NCBI GenBank assembly: GCA_905250025.1
Contig: CAJNOJ010000006.1
Coordinates: 1-64,000 of the forward strand
DNA length: 64,000 bases
Source of the DNA: Adineta ricciae
Lineage: Eukaryota; Rotifera; Eurotatoria; Adinetida; Adinetidae
Direction: 5' to 3'
A model generated the notes under the pieces. The model saw only the letters and a program-made list of their open reading frames with translations. It did no database searches and had not been told where the DNA came from. Each line of letters begins with the position of its first letter. The stretch's first letter is position 1. Positions 11,711 through 24,591 of this stretch are shown piece by piece. The position numbers and the translations under genes were made by a program.

Positions 11711-12196
11711 TCGTCAGCGAAATTCCCCTACGTCTGCACTTACAAATCTGATTGCATTTTGCAACGGATACATGTATTGGCTTGTTCTTTGTCTTCTTAT
11801 TTTCTCTGTGATGTGCACTTCACATCTGCTTGTTATATTTACATTCTCTCAGTGCATGCGTGTGAGAAAAAAAATCTTTTTTTTTCTTAATGCATCTCAA
11901 CAATGGTTTCAATGCGAAATAAACAGTACTTGTTCAACATTGATACTAACTTCCTTTTGTTTGAACGGAAACGTTGTTATTAAGAAAGAAAGAGCGCCGA
12001 ACAAATAGCGCGATATTCAAATATTGGGTTTTTATCGGAAAAAGTTTTTTTTAACACAAATTGTTACAGTAAGATTTTTTTCCTGTATTTATTTGTTGAT
12101 TGAAAAGAAGAAACTTTTGTCATTGTCAAAAGTGTAAATTGATGATTCAAGAGCTAGAATACCAGTGCTAGTTGCTAACATGAGTTTTGTGAGTAA
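11711..12196. other. Convergent 3' spacer
   Basis: Short region between the 3' ends of the unknown plus-strand gene and the minus-strand sulfatase. A plus-strand frame at 11772-12008 is mostly low-complexity and hydrophobic. I do not support it as a gene. Confidence 0.4.
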
Positions 12197-14011
12197 TCAA
12201 CATTGACAAGAGTTTGTAATTAAACGTATGACACGTGTCCATCCTTCTGACTTACAGCAAGGAAATAACCATGGCTGTGCCAATTTCTCAAGTTGATTCG
12301 GAACAGAAATCAACGTGGCTCGATGTTCCTGCAAGGCAAGATCCATACTCGATAAAATAGTAGAATATTTTTCAACATCTAACGGCGACTCTTCCGCAGG
12401 ATCCGCTTCAATATCGAACAATAATGGAGGCGAATGTTGTGTGCTAAGACATGGACATATAGTCACACTAGGACAAGCACGAAGGTCTTCATCCCATTTC
12501 GGAGTCCAATAGTGTGCTTTATACTTACCTTGGCGTATAGCTGTTACAGTCGAACCACAATAATGAAACAAAGTATTTCGTTCATTTGATGAAGACGACG
12601 ATGATGTAATAGAAGTTGTCAATTCCAATTGTGGCCATAGACTGACGCCGTCAAGAGGACGATTTGCATCTGATTTCAAATTCCATAAATCCAACAGTGA
12701 GGGATAAAAGTCTAATAGAGAAGAAACATGCCCGATGGTCTGATTAGCAATGACATGTCCTGGCCAACGAATTATACCAGGTACACGAATGCCACATTCC
12801 CATGTTTGTCCTTTGGCACCTCGTAATGGTTCACTCCGTTGACCCGTTGCTGTTACAGCACGTCCACAAAAGCCAGCTTCGATGCCGCGTTCAAGAAACG
12901 GTCCATTGTCAGAAGAAAAGAAAACCAAAGTATCGTTTTCAATATTCAAATTTTTCAACGCTTGAAGAATCTGTCCAACGCTCCAATCCAATTCTTCAAC
13001 ATTATCACCATAAGCACCATGACGGCTACGTCCGGCATTTTCAGGCAAAGTAAACAGTGCTGTGTGCACTTTGATGTATGCCATGTAGAGAAAGAATGGT
13101 TTCTTATGATTGAGAATGGTTTCATTCATAAATGCGATTGCTTGATTTGTATTACGAAGTGTCAAATCTGCGAGATGTACAGGCTGCTCAATGATGGTTT
13201 CGTTTTGATACAGCAAACATGAAGAACGACTAAGCAATGTAAACGAAAGTGTGTACCACATCCCACCGAAAAACCCAATAGCACCGCAAAATAATATCAT
13301 TAGAGCCAGTTTGTGGGAATACAATAGCCATGTTGCCAGCGCAATACCAATAAATGCTAACCACGCCTTAAGAAGATAAGAAATGAAAAAATATGCTACA
13401 AGTCAAAGGATAGTAAATGATGGATAATTTACTTTGCCAGTCAATGCCAACCAATATGTTAGAAAAGATCGTTCGAGAACTTGTCCATGTCCACCGATTA
13501 AGTCGTAGATCTTTTTATTTCCACATGTCTGAACATTGGTTACAGGCATGCCGAAGAATGTATCAAAACCATGACGCGTTGGTAAATGTTCGCCATCTCG
13601 TCCTAAACCCAAATGCCATTTTCCGACTAAACCAGTACGGTAACCGACTTGTTGAGCAACTTCAGCAATAGTTGTCTCATCGTGTGGCAAACCACCCGGT
13701 TGACCTGGAGAATTGAACGTCCGAAATCGATTATCGTTTGAGGTTAAACCTAAACGAATTGGATAACGTCCTGTTAAGAATCCTCCACGAGATGGTGTGC
13801 ATATTGGAGCTGCCGAATACATTTGTGTATATCGTGCACCATCACGTGCTAATGAATTAATATGTGGCGAGGCAATGGTTGAATTTCCATAACAACCTAA
13901 ATCTCCATAGCCTAAATCATCCACAAGGAATATTAGGACATTCGGAGTTGTTGATTGAGAAAGATGAATGAAATATAAGAGAATCGCATAGATTTCAGAT
14001 AGAAATTTCAT
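12197..14011 (-). CDS. Sulfatase, steryl-sulfatase/arylsulfatase type with membrane hairpin
   Basis: Hydrolyses sulfate esters in the secretory pathway, probably at the ER or lysosomal membrane (family inference). Two exons (14011-13433 and 13366-12197) with a 66-bp intron; frame closes at 582 residues, close to human steryl-sulfatase (583). Residues 1-20 form a signal peptide. The metal site begins FLVDDLGYGDLG. The formylglycine motif is CTPSR at residues 71-75, with C71 the residue to be modified, followed by GGFLTGRYP. GKWHLG supplies the usual active-site Lys and His. Residues about 185-240 form two hydrophobic helices separated by a short basic turn. This placement matches the membrane hairpin of steryl-sulfatase, so this subgroup is favoured over soluble arylsulfatases. 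SSDNGP holds the second metal-site residues. C-terminal cysteines (CCKSEGW, NSCQC) also fit the family. Confidence 0.92.
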
Positions 14012-14234
14012 TAGTATCTAGATATATTTCGTAAAGCAAGCTCTGCTTATGATACGAAGAGTGTAGAAGTCTTGATAAATATATCGTGGCGTGATCACTA
14101 CAACGTCACTATTTATTTTTCTGCTTCTTCTTTACTTCGTAATCAGTGGCCGATCTTTGGCATCGACGAAGAATATTCCTCGAGAGAGAAAGTCTTTTAT
14201 CGAAGAGATCTAGAGATTGTGCATTTCAAATTTA

Positions 14235-14801
14235 ATGAAGACAATAATTAAAAAATGTCCTTATGAAACGAGAAGCCAAGAAGAACACGCAAAATGTGTC
14301 CTTCAGTATCAAAGTCAGAATGAGATATCTTATCATCAAATTTATGCGAATCTGATATGTATGTTACAAACGTTCGTTCTCCATGTATGTATCAGATGAC
14401 TTTGATTGAGTACTGATTGAGTTGAATCCGTTCCTTCAACTCAAAGATGTAGTAAAGTTCACGTACACAGGAACTAAGACGCACAAAAAAATCCTTATTT
14501 TCAGGTGGATATTTTTGATTAAATTCGAGATTATCTTTATAACAAAAGAACTCATTGGTATCTACCGAAACTGTACAATGCAAGAGTTACTTTGTAAGAT
14601 CGTTACTCGAAAACAAATAACTTTCAATAGAGGTCACTAATACATTCTTCATCTCTCTCTTGTGATTTCTTTAGGACATCCACCAATTGTTAAAAGAGTG
14701 TCAAAAAATGATGATTATTTAGCTCGTCGTACTATTATATGTGTACCTTTTCTTCTTATCATCATACATACTGTATTCAATGTCATCTCCGATTACGACT
14801 G
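14235..14801 (+). CDS. Possible small multi-exon gene upstream of metaxin
   Basis: Weak call. ATG 14235 opens a frame with good codon character (KKCPYETRSQEEHAKC...) ending at a GTATGT donor near 14383. A later exon after a TTTCTTTAG acceptor (from about 14675) reads GHPPIVKRVSKNDDY, then a hydrophobic segment RRTIICVPFLLIIIHTVF, and stops at 14799-14801. The middle exon or exons between about 14470 and 14650 are uncertain, and several junction choices exist. If real, it is a small protein with one C-terminal membrane helix. Its last 22 bases overlap the metaxin start in another frame. No family is recognised. Confidence 0.3.
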
Positions 14802-16122
14802 AATCGGTAAAACTTCGCAATACGATTGTTTCACGTGACTAACACATTTCAGTTTAGAAACTAGCATTCACTTCGCTACGAATCTGGCCGGCTTATGGTG
14901 CCTTACCTTCGTTCGATCCTGAGTGTCTTTGCGTTCTAGTAAGATTTCATTTATTTATCTGCGAGTGTTTCTCATATTTCTTCTAGGCACATCTTGCTTT
15001 TTCTCGGTTAAACGTCCATATAAAATCAAATCTAAGTCGATTTATATTCGCCAAAGGTAATATTTGTATGTTTTTGTAACAATTTCATTCATCACTCATT
15101 TTTCAATGCATTATATAGAACGTCTACCACTTTTACTCGGTGATAATGATAAAATCTCTCTCGCGGTCGGCTACGAAGCGATCGTTGATCATTGTAGAAA
15201 ATCAGTAAATCATTGTTTACTTGTCCAAAACATATACGTTGCTCTTCTATTTAGCATATCGATATCGATGAACAATCTTCCGTCGATGTTGCTGATTTAT
15301 TAGCATTAAATGCCTTAATTAAATCAACATTTGTACCTGCTGTCGTACGTTTGATCAATGAATTGTCCGTTGAAATTCAAAGCAAGTTTGTTTGTTTAGT
15401 TGGACACATTTTGGTTGGATGATACCTATCGAAGTTCGATCATTAATGTTTACGCTCGACCATTAGGTGGATTTCCTCTTGCATTCATCTATGGTAAACA
15501 GACAACAGAAAAGATAAAAGATCAATTCAATATTACTTATGGTGATAAGAATTTTGAGCAAACACGAAAAATGGTACGGGAGATTATTTCGGATTGTCGA
15601 GAATCGATCTGATTTATTTAGATATTTGAAAAAGGTAAAAAAGCTATAGATCATTTGACGTCTGTACTTGGTAAAAAACCATTTCTGTTTGGTGCTAGGT
15701 AAATATATATTCAGATTTCCCGTACTATTGATGACTTCGCCGTTTTAGTCCTACAAGTGTTGATGCATACGTTTTCGGATATCTAGCTCCATTGATTCAC
15801 GGTCCAGCATCGAATAGTGGCTTAGCACGATACGCATCTGGCCGGCAAAATCTTCGTGACTTTGTTGATCGAATATTAACTGTATATCTTGGTGATTTAG
15901 GTAAATACTTTCAATGAAAGAAATCTGTTTTAATCGAAAGTTTCTCGTTTTCTAGCAAGAGATAGTTCGCCAAGTGAACCCGTTTCTACAACAGTACCTG
16001 CCATGCCGAAAGAAGATCGTCTTCGAGATAAGATCGCTGTCATTGGCGTTGGAATATTAACTATGTGTGCCTATGCATATTTTTCTGGGCTTATTCGCAT
16101 TGAGATCAATCAAGTCGAATGA
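14780..16122 (+). CDS. Metaxin (mitochondrial outer membrane import/SAM component)
   Basis: Metaxins are GST-fold proteins of the mitochondrial outer membrane that work with the SAM complex in beta-barrel insertion. ATG 14780 gives MSSPITTES. Introns with clear GT-AG borders separate KLAFTSLRIWPAYGALPS, AHLAFSRLNV, the segment ERLPLLLGDND, the PAV-LDTFWLDDTYR junction, FEKGKKAIDHLTSVLG and the GST-C core PTSVDAYVFGYLAPL. The C-terminus has a single helix (IAVIGVGILTMCAYAYFSGL) acting as a tail anchor, as in metaxin-1. TFWLDD matches the family's TFWID motif. The stop is TGA at 16120. The start overlaps the possible upstream gene's last exon. Metaxin-1-like is favoured because of the tail anchor. 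Confidence 0.88.
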
Positions 16123-16160
16123 CATGTGTGTGCGTGCGCGTGCGTGTGCGTGATAGTTAT
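16123..16160. repeat. TG/CG-rich microsatellite
   Basis: Immediately after the metaxin stop, an alternating purine-pyrimidine run (tgtgtgtgcgtgcgcgtgcgtg) lies in the 3'UTR, followed by an A-rich tract. Confidence 0.6.
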
Positions 16161-16264
16161 ATTAAAAAAAAAAGAAAGAAAACAACGCAACAGTTCCTAT
16201 TCTTTAGGCAATGATATTTAGATTGATTTTCTTTTTTTTGTAGAAGAAATTTTTCGTGTCTCCT

Positions 16265-19254
16265 ATGGAAGATTTAGTCTTAGCCAGCTTAGATTCCGTA
16301 AGCATGTTTTGAAAATGAGATGTTGTCTCTAGTTATGGAATCTTCTAGGCAGTTTTTGACGTGGACAATTTGATTGAGAATATTGCCTATAAATCAACCG
16401 ATGGAAATGTCATCAATGAAAACTTTGATCCATACGTCTTAGAAGGGAAATTTCGTCAAGCAATGTCGATTTTACAAGTAATTGATCGCTTACATTCAGT
16501 TTTTGTATTCTGGTTTTGCTCTTTCAGGATTGTCAAGTCCAAACCGAACAAAATATCAAACATCTCGAAGAAGCATGCGAGAAAGAACGAAATACCTGGG
16601 CCAATAGTGTTGCACAACTTGAAGAACTATACCAAGTAGATTATTCTCTAGTTTGTGCTGAAATTCATAGTGAAACATTTAGTCCACATACACTGGTCAA
16701 CAAGAACTCGAGATGCGAATTAGTGTAATTTCAACAAAAGTCATTCAAATAGGTCATCAACTTGAAAGCAAAAGCAATCCACGTCAACAACTGGTTGATG
16801 CAAGAACAACCGCTAAATATTTAGAACGTTTTCTCGATGCCAACGACGATGTTAGTCTAATGTTTCAAGATGCATCGAAACTTGAACAAGCTGCACATAT
16901 CATTCATCAGTTATACAATGTGTTGCAAGAATTACCTGATGAAGCGAAGTAAGAGATTGTTTTGGAGAGATGAATCGAAGGCAAAGGTTCATTTTAGGTT
17001 TACCGATGCAAAAAACAAAGTCAAAGAGCGTTACATGGCAATTGAAGAAGATCTACTCTTGGAGTTTTCTCGAGCACAAGTTCGAAACGATAAAAAGGCT
17101 ATGAAGAAATATATCAAACTACTTTCGAAATTTAAAGTATAAATAAAGAGATTTCAATGAATATTTAGGCATATTAATCTTTTTCATTTTAGGGACACAA
17201 TGATTGCATACAAAATTTTATTACAGATTGTCTAAAAGTAACGTTATTTGACTTTCAATCGAGGAAATAATATATCTTGTTGATATTCAGGGCTATTTCG
17301 ACAATCCAAATATTGATATATTCAATTCGATTCCACAATTATTTGTCAAAGTTTCGGAACTCATTAATGAACTATTCGATCAACCCGAAAAAGTCACCGA
17401 ACGATTAATAATTACTGTTTACATGGAAAAATTAGCGGTTAGGCATCATTCTCCTTTGAGAGAACTTTCACTTCGATTAATCTTTCTTTCAGCCTTATGT
17501 TCGTGATCAGCTCGAACCATATCTACGTGATCCTGGCCTGGAAAACATGGAAAAATATCTTCAGACGTTGTACACATTGCATAAAAAGTAAAGAGACCAT
17601 CCTTGTTGATCTATACTCACTGATTTCAAACCATAGAGCAACGAAACTATCTCATGATTTACAAACTCAAAAGATTAGCGACGATCCAGCATTTTTGCAC
17701 AAGCTCAATCAATATGTTTTCAAAACTTATTTGAAAACCTATAGCGAGTAAGAAGTAGTTTTGCTATTGGATGGATTACATGTGTTTCATTCGCCTTTTT
17801 TTTTAAGATATGAATTGAGTTGTTTAGAAGAAAAATTTCAAGTACATCTGGAAAGATTAGAATTAACTGGTGGACAGCGTCGAATGAAACCAACTGGGCT
17901 CAGGTAATCCGATATAGTTCATCGTGTTTGATTGACATTTTTGTTTATTTAGCATCACCGATATCATTCAACAACGACTTTTGAATACGGATCAAGTAGA
18001 TGAATCTCGATTTTCACCTGATCTAGCTGCAGCTCTCTTGAACGATTGTCGAACAGCGATGACTCGAATCACTACTGTTAGTGCTCAAATTCTTCTAGCA
18101 AGCCGTTATTTTTCCTTTCCAATCTTTAGTTATCCGAAGGAACGGAGGCGTCGGAAAATATTCTTCAATGTTTTCGACGTTTACTCAATGCTTTGGGTAG
18201 TCAACATATTGATACTGAATTACAATATAGTTTACAAGCCATACCTGGTCCAGAACCAAAACAAGAGCCAGACATACGTTTCTTCCAGGCTATACTTCAA
18301 ACGAACAATAGCATTCAATTGATTGAACGCTATTTCGTCATGGATATTGCCCCGTTGCTTTTGTAAGAGAGTCGAAACCAAGGAATACACACACATGATC
18401 GATTTTGTTTTAGAGGTACACAACAGCAAACCGTACTTTTACAATCAAAAGAAAAAGTCTTTGGTCAATTAGAAGAATTAATCAATGTTGGTGTAGACAA
18501 GTGAGTTTATTCTTTCCCGAGAGCTTGTCTTCATTAAACTTCTTTGAAGATCTTTATCATGTATTATCGGCTATGCTCGAAATATTCTCAATGAACAAAA
18601 ACGATCCGATTTCAAACCAGAAAGTGACCTGTCTATATATGAATGTTCACCGGTGAGCACGAAATTCGATTTCTGACAATCGTCATCGCTCGAATTCGAT
18701 TCGTCTAGATATGTAAACGTGTTGTTCGTTCGATTGACACCCAAATAACTCGACTCGAGCAAAATGTTGATGGAAAAAATTTAATAGGTATTTTAAACGA
18801 ATTCGGTCTTCGTTTTCATCGCTTAATTATCGATCATGTTTTTAAATTCGAATATAATATCTCAGGTTAGAACTAAGACTCGCAAACGTCATTTGATTTA
18901 ATTGAAATTTGATTTAGGCGGTTTAATGATGCTGCAAGATGTGAGTGAATATAAAAAATGTTCGAAAAAATTTCGTAGCTCAACCGTTGAACAACTATTC
19001 TCCATTCTACATGCACTCGTCAACCTATTGGTTGTTGTACCTGATAATCTTCGTCAAGTTATCACCGAAGGACATCTCGTATGTATATTTTTCGTTGATT
19101 TAATTAACTTTTAATTCGACCAACTAATTTGTTTACGTTTTGCTTATTTTTCGTTTAGGCATCATTAACTCGCGATATCATTGAGTCATTTGTACAACTG
19201 CGTACGGATTATAAATCAGCTCGATTACACACCATGATTAGTAGCGAGCAATAA
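16265..19254 (+). CDS. EXOC5: Exocyst complex component 5 (Sec10)
   Basis: Subunit of the octameric exocyst, which tethers post-Golgi vesicles to the plasma membrane. ATG 16265 begins MEDLVLASLDS; about a dozen short introns follow. Landmarks in order: the early segment NFDPYVLEGKFRQAM; the coiled-coil stretch QQELEMRISVISTKV then IGHQLESKSNPRQQLVDA; KNKVKERYMAIEEDLLLEFSRAQ; DQLEPYLRDPGLENMEKYLQ; ENILQCFRRLLNALGSQHID; the C-terminal signatures GLRFHRLIIDHVFKFEYNISG and LHALVNLLVVVPDNLRQVI; and FVQLRTDYKSARLHTM before the TAA at 19252. This order and spacing follow animal EXOC5 over its full length (about 700 residues). The frame is intact across the splice junctions checked. An AATAAA lies at about 19301. 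EXOC6 lies 44 kb downstream on the opposite strand. Confidence 0.94.
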
Positions 19255-19615
19255 ATAGACATATCTTTTACATTTCGTTTTTCTTTCGTTATCTTTTATT
19301 TAATAAACGTAATTTGTAAGCTATGGAATCACAATTGATTCGAATAAGGAACGTGTACACGATGACTTTTGTGTTATTTTTTTTATGATTTTCACCTTGG
19401 TAATATTATATGAAGGCTGACGAATGAGAATGAGGATATTTCACATTCAATAACAAGACAACTGACTGAAGCTATAAAATCTCGTTTCTTAATAACTATA
19501 AAGTCTTATCAGAATACTCGGTCCATATAAATTCTGGCTTTTTTGTACAAAAATGCGAAGATTAACGGGTGAAAGCCAATTTTATTGTTTTGAAAAATAA
19601 CTCAATCTAACGACA

Positions 19616-20062
19616 ATGGAACAAAATACGTTTCTATTATTGTTGACAAGTATTCTAGCTGCAATTGCAACTATTTTCTCGATTGTTGGTGTAGCAACCG
19701 ATGGCTGGTTTGGTAGTTCCAATCTCTTCGCAAATTCAAATACTGATCGAACAGCGGCTGGTGCTTTGGTCATTATAAGTATTGTCTTTTTGACTGTATC
19801 TAACGTATTGAACTTAGTGTTCTGGCGAGGCCTGATCAGTAATTCTGCTGATAAAATTAAAAGTATCGTCCTAGGACTGTTAGTTGGCGCGAGTATCCTT
19901 ATTATCATTGCCTGTTCGCGTACGATTGCTGCTGCTGCTACTGCTATACAGGTGAAGGACTTTAGTTATCATCTAGCAACTACAAGTGGTATTCTTGCCT
20001 TTTTATCAGCAATCGTTTTTGCTCATTGGCTTGGACGTACTTCAACACCGTTTGTTTACTAG
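19616..20062 (+). CDS. Small four-helix membrane protein
   Basis: Intronless 148-residue frame from ATG 19616, starting shortly after the EXOC5 3' end. It has four hydrophobic helices at about residues 6-27, 46-68, 82-104 and 120-142, with short polar loops. A VATDGWF stretch follows helix 1, vaguely like the extracellular loop tryptophan of claudin/PMP22-like tetraspan proteins, but the W-GLW-C-C signature is absent. I therefore do not assign it to that family. AATAAA at about 20148 could end the transcript. The lack of introns is unusual in this window and may mean a retrocopy or a naturally single-exon gene. Confidence 0.6.
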   Translation: MEQNTFLLLLTSILAAIATIFSIVGVATDGWFGSSNLFANSNTDRTAAGALVIISIVFLTVSNVLNLVFWRGLISNSADKIKSIVLGLLVGASILIIIACSRTIAAAATAIQVKDFSYHLATTSGILAFLSAIVFAHWLGRTSTPFVY

Positions 20063-20410
20063 GTCAATGCTCGATCGTTTTTAAATAAGTTCATTTTAAT
20101 TCGTTCTGTCAGTTTTGAAAATGTATACGTTCATTATCTTTTTTTTTAATAAATGTGATTCGATCAGTGATTAAAGAATTCAACAACAACCAGATTCATT
20201 CTATCACTCAAAGTTGAATAGATCTATACACCTATCAATATCAAATGTATCAAGAGTGAAAAGCAAGCTCATTGTCTATATCTTTTTGTATTGTCTCCTC
20301 CTTATTTCAATTTTTAACCTGAATTAGGACCTGACCGCAAATATCGAACTTTCACCGAGCAACTATATGTGATCGCTCAACCGTAGCTATTTCGTTGGGA
20401 CATATCAAAT

Positions 20411-20456
20411 GGAGAAGAAGAAGAAGAAGACAACGACGACGACGAAGAAGAAGAAA
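20411..20456. repeat. GAA/GAC trinucleotide run
   Basis: Tandem AGA and CGA trinucleotides (gagaagaagaagaagaagac, then acgacgacgacgaagaag) in the non-coding spacer. Confidence 0.7.
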
Positions 20457-21085
20457 AGATATGCACAGACAAGGAGGGAGAGGGAAATAAACGAAGAGAC
20501 TCAACTATGAATATAGAGAAAATAACAAGGTATAGTCAATAACATATAACGATCAACCATTCATCAAATTGAACATTCACCCTGTGTGACCTACGTACAG
20601 GAATATACGTTTTTATTCGTTTTGGTACACTATTTTTCCTACGGTTAACTTTCGTTGTACGTTGTCGTTCCTTCGTTAAAACTTTTTCTTAATGTCATAT
20701 TCGAATAAACGGAAGAAGAGATAACTTGTTTAATTAGTAAATGGACACTTTTTTCTCGTTTCTTCTTATGCTGTACATTTTTTATGTTTATTAGAAGAGA
20801 AAAAATTGATGATGAAGGTAGATAACCATCTCCCATATCATCGTTACTGTGCAGTCTTCCTTTAGTTGCTTATTCTGTACCAAAGTGCAAAACGAGGGAC
20901 AGAAAGAGAGAGAGAGAGAAAGATACGCTCATTTTCTTTCTCGAATAATTAAATGTACGATGATGAATGTATATGCTCACCAATCTATTTCTTCCTTTTT
21001 GAATATACTATAGACTTACTTTATATTTCCCTTATATTTCACAAACGAAGAATACGTGATCAGATAGGTATCTGTCTTTCTTTCA

Positions 21086-21088
<3 letters not shown>

Positions 21089-21117
<29 letters not shown>
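21089..21117. repeat. TC dinucleotide microsatellite
   Basis: Uninterrupted (TC)n of about 29 bases in the spacer upstream of the 21838 gene. The plus strand is pyrimidine-rich for about 60 bases around it. Confidence 0.8.
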
Positions 21118-21121
<4 letters not shown>

Positions 21122-21837
21122 GCCCCTTTTCAACTCATCACCGTCGTCTTCTTTTCTCGTGTAACTTCAAATAAATTTCGTCTTTTTCTCTTTTGTCGTG
21201 TATCTTGCGATCACTAGAGACTAAAAAACTAGTAAGTTCACTGTTGATTTGTGTCATAGCCACTTAACGAAAGACAATTGTATGTGTGAAGAAGTAAGTA
21301 GAGATCGTGATAAGTGAAAGGTGACGTCGAAGACATGGGTGTTTTCATCTTCGATCTGAATTGACAATATTCAAGGTTTTAATAACGGAAAAATATCGAT
21401 ATAAATAATATTTCTATTTATATTTCATTTACTTTTGACGCTACTCGTTAGTAAGTGATATCAGTGGAAAAAACCTAAAAATAGGTCCTGATGCGCTTCT
21501 CGAAGAGACAAGCATCTTTTCAATTACCAGGGAAAGCGATTTTTTCTGTAGCAAATGTTCACCTGCGGTTATTACATCGAGGCAGAGAAAAGAGACGACG
21601 AAAGAGAAAAAGGGTGCGGGTGAAAATAAAAACCATAACGGCACAACTCTGGCTATTTTAATTATTCAGTATATAGATGTGTTTCTCTGCATTTACATAG
21701 TTGCTCTGATGATATCGTTTTTTAAGGTAATATAAAATATTGTAGTTTTAAATGATATTTTGCTCGATATTATCAAGGTTATAAATTTTCCAATATACTT
21801 TTAGATTTGAAATTTGCCTTTGTTATTTATTAATTTC

Positions 21838-22404
21838 ATGTATCCGACAAGTGCGTTTAGTCAACCTCCGCTAGGTTATCCCTACCCTGGCCAACAACAA
21901 CCACCAGGCTCAATTTATCAATCTCAATATGGGGGCGTAGGCGGTTTTAATCACCAAGTGCCACCACCTTTTCAACCAGGCTCGCAGCCACGCGGCCAAT
22001 CGTTGCCAGCATCTGGCAGACAATATGCACCCACTGGCAATTTTGCCCCACCACCTACATCAACGTCATCATCTCGTCGTCATCAACATGGTCCATATCC
22101 TCCGCCAGCTCCATCTCAACATTATGAATATCGCAGTACCCAAGGATCGAAAAGTGAGGCACTTTAATTAAATGTGAGGTGAAGGTGAAATGTACTTCTG
22201 CCATTGAATTAATTAGGTAAAAAGCATCACAAACGACGAAGTGTTTCACCAAGTGCCGTTGAACAAGGTCTATACTCAGATCAAGAACAACCGCGAAAAG
22301 AACGAACGGAACCAGCGGAAGCACCACAAAATCGTAGTCGTAGTGCATCACCTGCACTAGCAAGCCGTTCGAAACATGAAGGAACAACTGATAATAGTCA
22401 ACCA

Positions 22405-22435
<31 letters not shown>

Positions 22436-24591
22436 CAGCACAAAATTCAGCACAGCAATCTCAAGGTGCTGAAGGTGCTCCCAATGAACCAATACCAGCA
22501 GGCGTAGCCCGATCAGAAGAAGAACAGGCCGTGGGAGATCCTGAAAAACGTAGATCGTCGTCAAAGAAAAAAAGGCATCATCGCCGTGATCGTTATGAAA
22601 ATTATTGTGCTCCACCACCGCCAGATGCTGCGCATGATCTCAGTCCAAATAATCTCTTTCATCCACAACCACAGTCAGCATATTTCGGAGAGTACCAAAA
22701 CGAATTACCTCCACAACTAAAGGTAATTATTTGCAAGGAAAAATACAACATCTTGTAAGATGCTATTCAATTTTCATAGGTTCATCGTCAACCATTGTAC
22801 AATGGTTACAATCAAGCTTATGAAGAATCAATTCGTCGTGGTGACGTTTATCGAAAACAAGCCAAACGTTCTACACGTTTACCACCGGAAGTGAAACAAC
22901 AGCTACTGCCTCATGAAGATGATCAACAAAATCATTCGTTACCCATAACTCAGCCACCACCCACACAACAACAATATCCGTATGGTCCTGCTTCAGGTTA
23001 TCCACCAGCGCCACCTCCACAACAGCCGCCTGCATCTGGACCACCTTCCTTACAACCCTTCGGTACTACTCGTACAACGTATAATCCCTATCAACCCTAT
23101 GCTCCTCCACATGCGCAAACGAGTTACTATAGTACTATGCCAGCATCTCTACCATACAACACTCTACCACCATGGTCCAACGTTAGTCCCATTAGTGGAC
23201 CAGCTGAACAAGAAATTCAACGTCTACGTAGTCACATTCATACATTAGAAGGTGAATTACATAAGTTACAACGAAAACTTAATAAGGCAACATTAAATAA
23301 TAATGAAGCAGCTGGAGGACAAGGTGATCGTAGTCAAGATGAGGGTACGCGTTCGCATCGACGATCAAAACGCGATGGTATTGGTTCACCAAGACAAACG
23401 CCGGTCATTGTAGAATTGAATAATGCTACGGGTGAAGCTATTCGGGATTCTTCATCGAAAAAACATCGACATCGCACACCAAGTAGTACAAGTGCTCAAC
23501 AAGGACAACATGGCTCTGCTCAACAAGATGTATCAACAGCTCAGCGTACAGTTGACAGTGCTGTAGGCCAAGAAAAATTAGCGTCCACTACTGCAGGATC
23601 TGAACAGCAGGCGAATCAACAAGCAGTCGATGCACGTGATCGGTATGCCAATCTAATAAAAAAGCAAAATAAATTGTAAATTCAATTTATATTTTTTTCT
23701 TTCTCCTAGCTCACGTTCGGGCGGTAATCAAATACCTGAAGCAGACAAAGCTGTTGCTTCCAAACAACCACGTGAAGAAGCTGCCGCCCAATTAGCACAT
23801 GCAGCTGCTGCTCACGTGAATAGCCGTCCAGGAGTAGTTGCTGGAGGTCCTGCGCCACCTCCACCACCGCCTGTTCAACAAAATCCGCGTCCACAAGTAC
23901 CTAACCCTCAACAACAACCGCCCCAACCGCCCCAGCAGCAACAACAACAGCCACCACCACCGCAACATCAACAACAACAACAACAATTTTTGTTCCAACA
24001 AGGCGTTATACAAGGTCCAGGACAACAAATTCGTGGTCCAGCTCCACGCCTGCCAGGTCCAGGTAACATTCGTTTTCCAGCAGATCCATATCAACAGCAA
24101 CAACAACAACAACAACGTAATTTACCGAATCCAAATTATAATCAATCGAATAACAATGAATTATTTGATTATATGGATGACGATGAAGAACGACGTAAAC
24201 AAGATGAACAAAGTCGATCAGCGGAAAAGATCCTCGATGCTTTTGAACGTTTCTATGTTAATCGAGGTAAAGCAACGACAGTTCCCATGAAAGTAAAATA
24301 TATTCCCGAAGACGATAACATTGGCACCAAACGCTCGCATCATCACTATCAACAACGAAATACCAATAATAATAATCGATATCGCTCAACAAGTCGACAA
24401 ACTCAAAGCAATAGCTCATCAGAATCGGAATCTGATTCTGAATCGATTTATTCGCATTCACCATCTTCCTCACGTCGTTCGTTATATGACAATCAAAATC
24501 AAAAAACGGTAAATACATGCACTGAAAGCGAAAAAAAAGAACGAGGTCGATATCAATTTCTTTCTTTTAGACGATCGGCCCGTTTATATGA
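21838..24591 (+). CDS. Large disordered Q/P/S-rich protein with a short coiled coil
   Basis: Five exons (21838-22153, 22217-22722, 22780-23642, 23710-24508, 24571-24591); frame closes at 834 residues. It is low-complexity almost throughout: PPxY/PPG-rich N-terminus, an RSRSASP-like patch, a poly-Q run near 22404-22430, KRRSSSKKKRHHRRD basic stretches, P- and Q-blocks at 23850-24120 and a Ser/Glu/Asp cluster near the end. The only ordered part seen is a heptad stretch EQEIQRLRSHIHTLEGELHK, probably a coiled coil. YDQxYxxSxRxGxxY-like text near 22800 may be a short conserved motif. The last intron (24509-24570) is optional: reading through stays open to 24688 and adds about 50 residues, so alternative C-termini are possible. 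The family is not recognised; basic patches would fit a nuclear or RNP-scaffold role, which is a guess. Confidence 0.75.

Larger units (their letters stand above)
20063..21837. other. Long 5' spacer of the disordered-protein gene
   Basis: No coding exon is supported. It contains a GAA/GAC-rich run (20411-20456) and a TC dinucleotide run (21089-21117). A donor-like GTAATAT near 21727 and an acceptor ending about 21805 suggest a 5'UTR intron just before the start at 21838. Confidence 0.4.

Noticed and set aside
12197..13324. Exon 2 of the sulfatase as a separate gene
   Set aside because: The catalytic motif lies in the upstream exon and a 66-bp intron joins both in phase to give the expected full length.
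22055..22618. 187-codon minus-strand frame opposite the disordered-protein gene
   Set aside because: It is the antisense of the Q/H/P-rich plus-strand exons; its Val/Leu-rich composition is what reverse reading of CAG/CCA repeats gives, and no start context or splice partners exist.
23792..24115. Leu/Trp-rich minus-strand frame
   Set aside because: Antisense of the poly-Q/poly-P region; pure low complexity.
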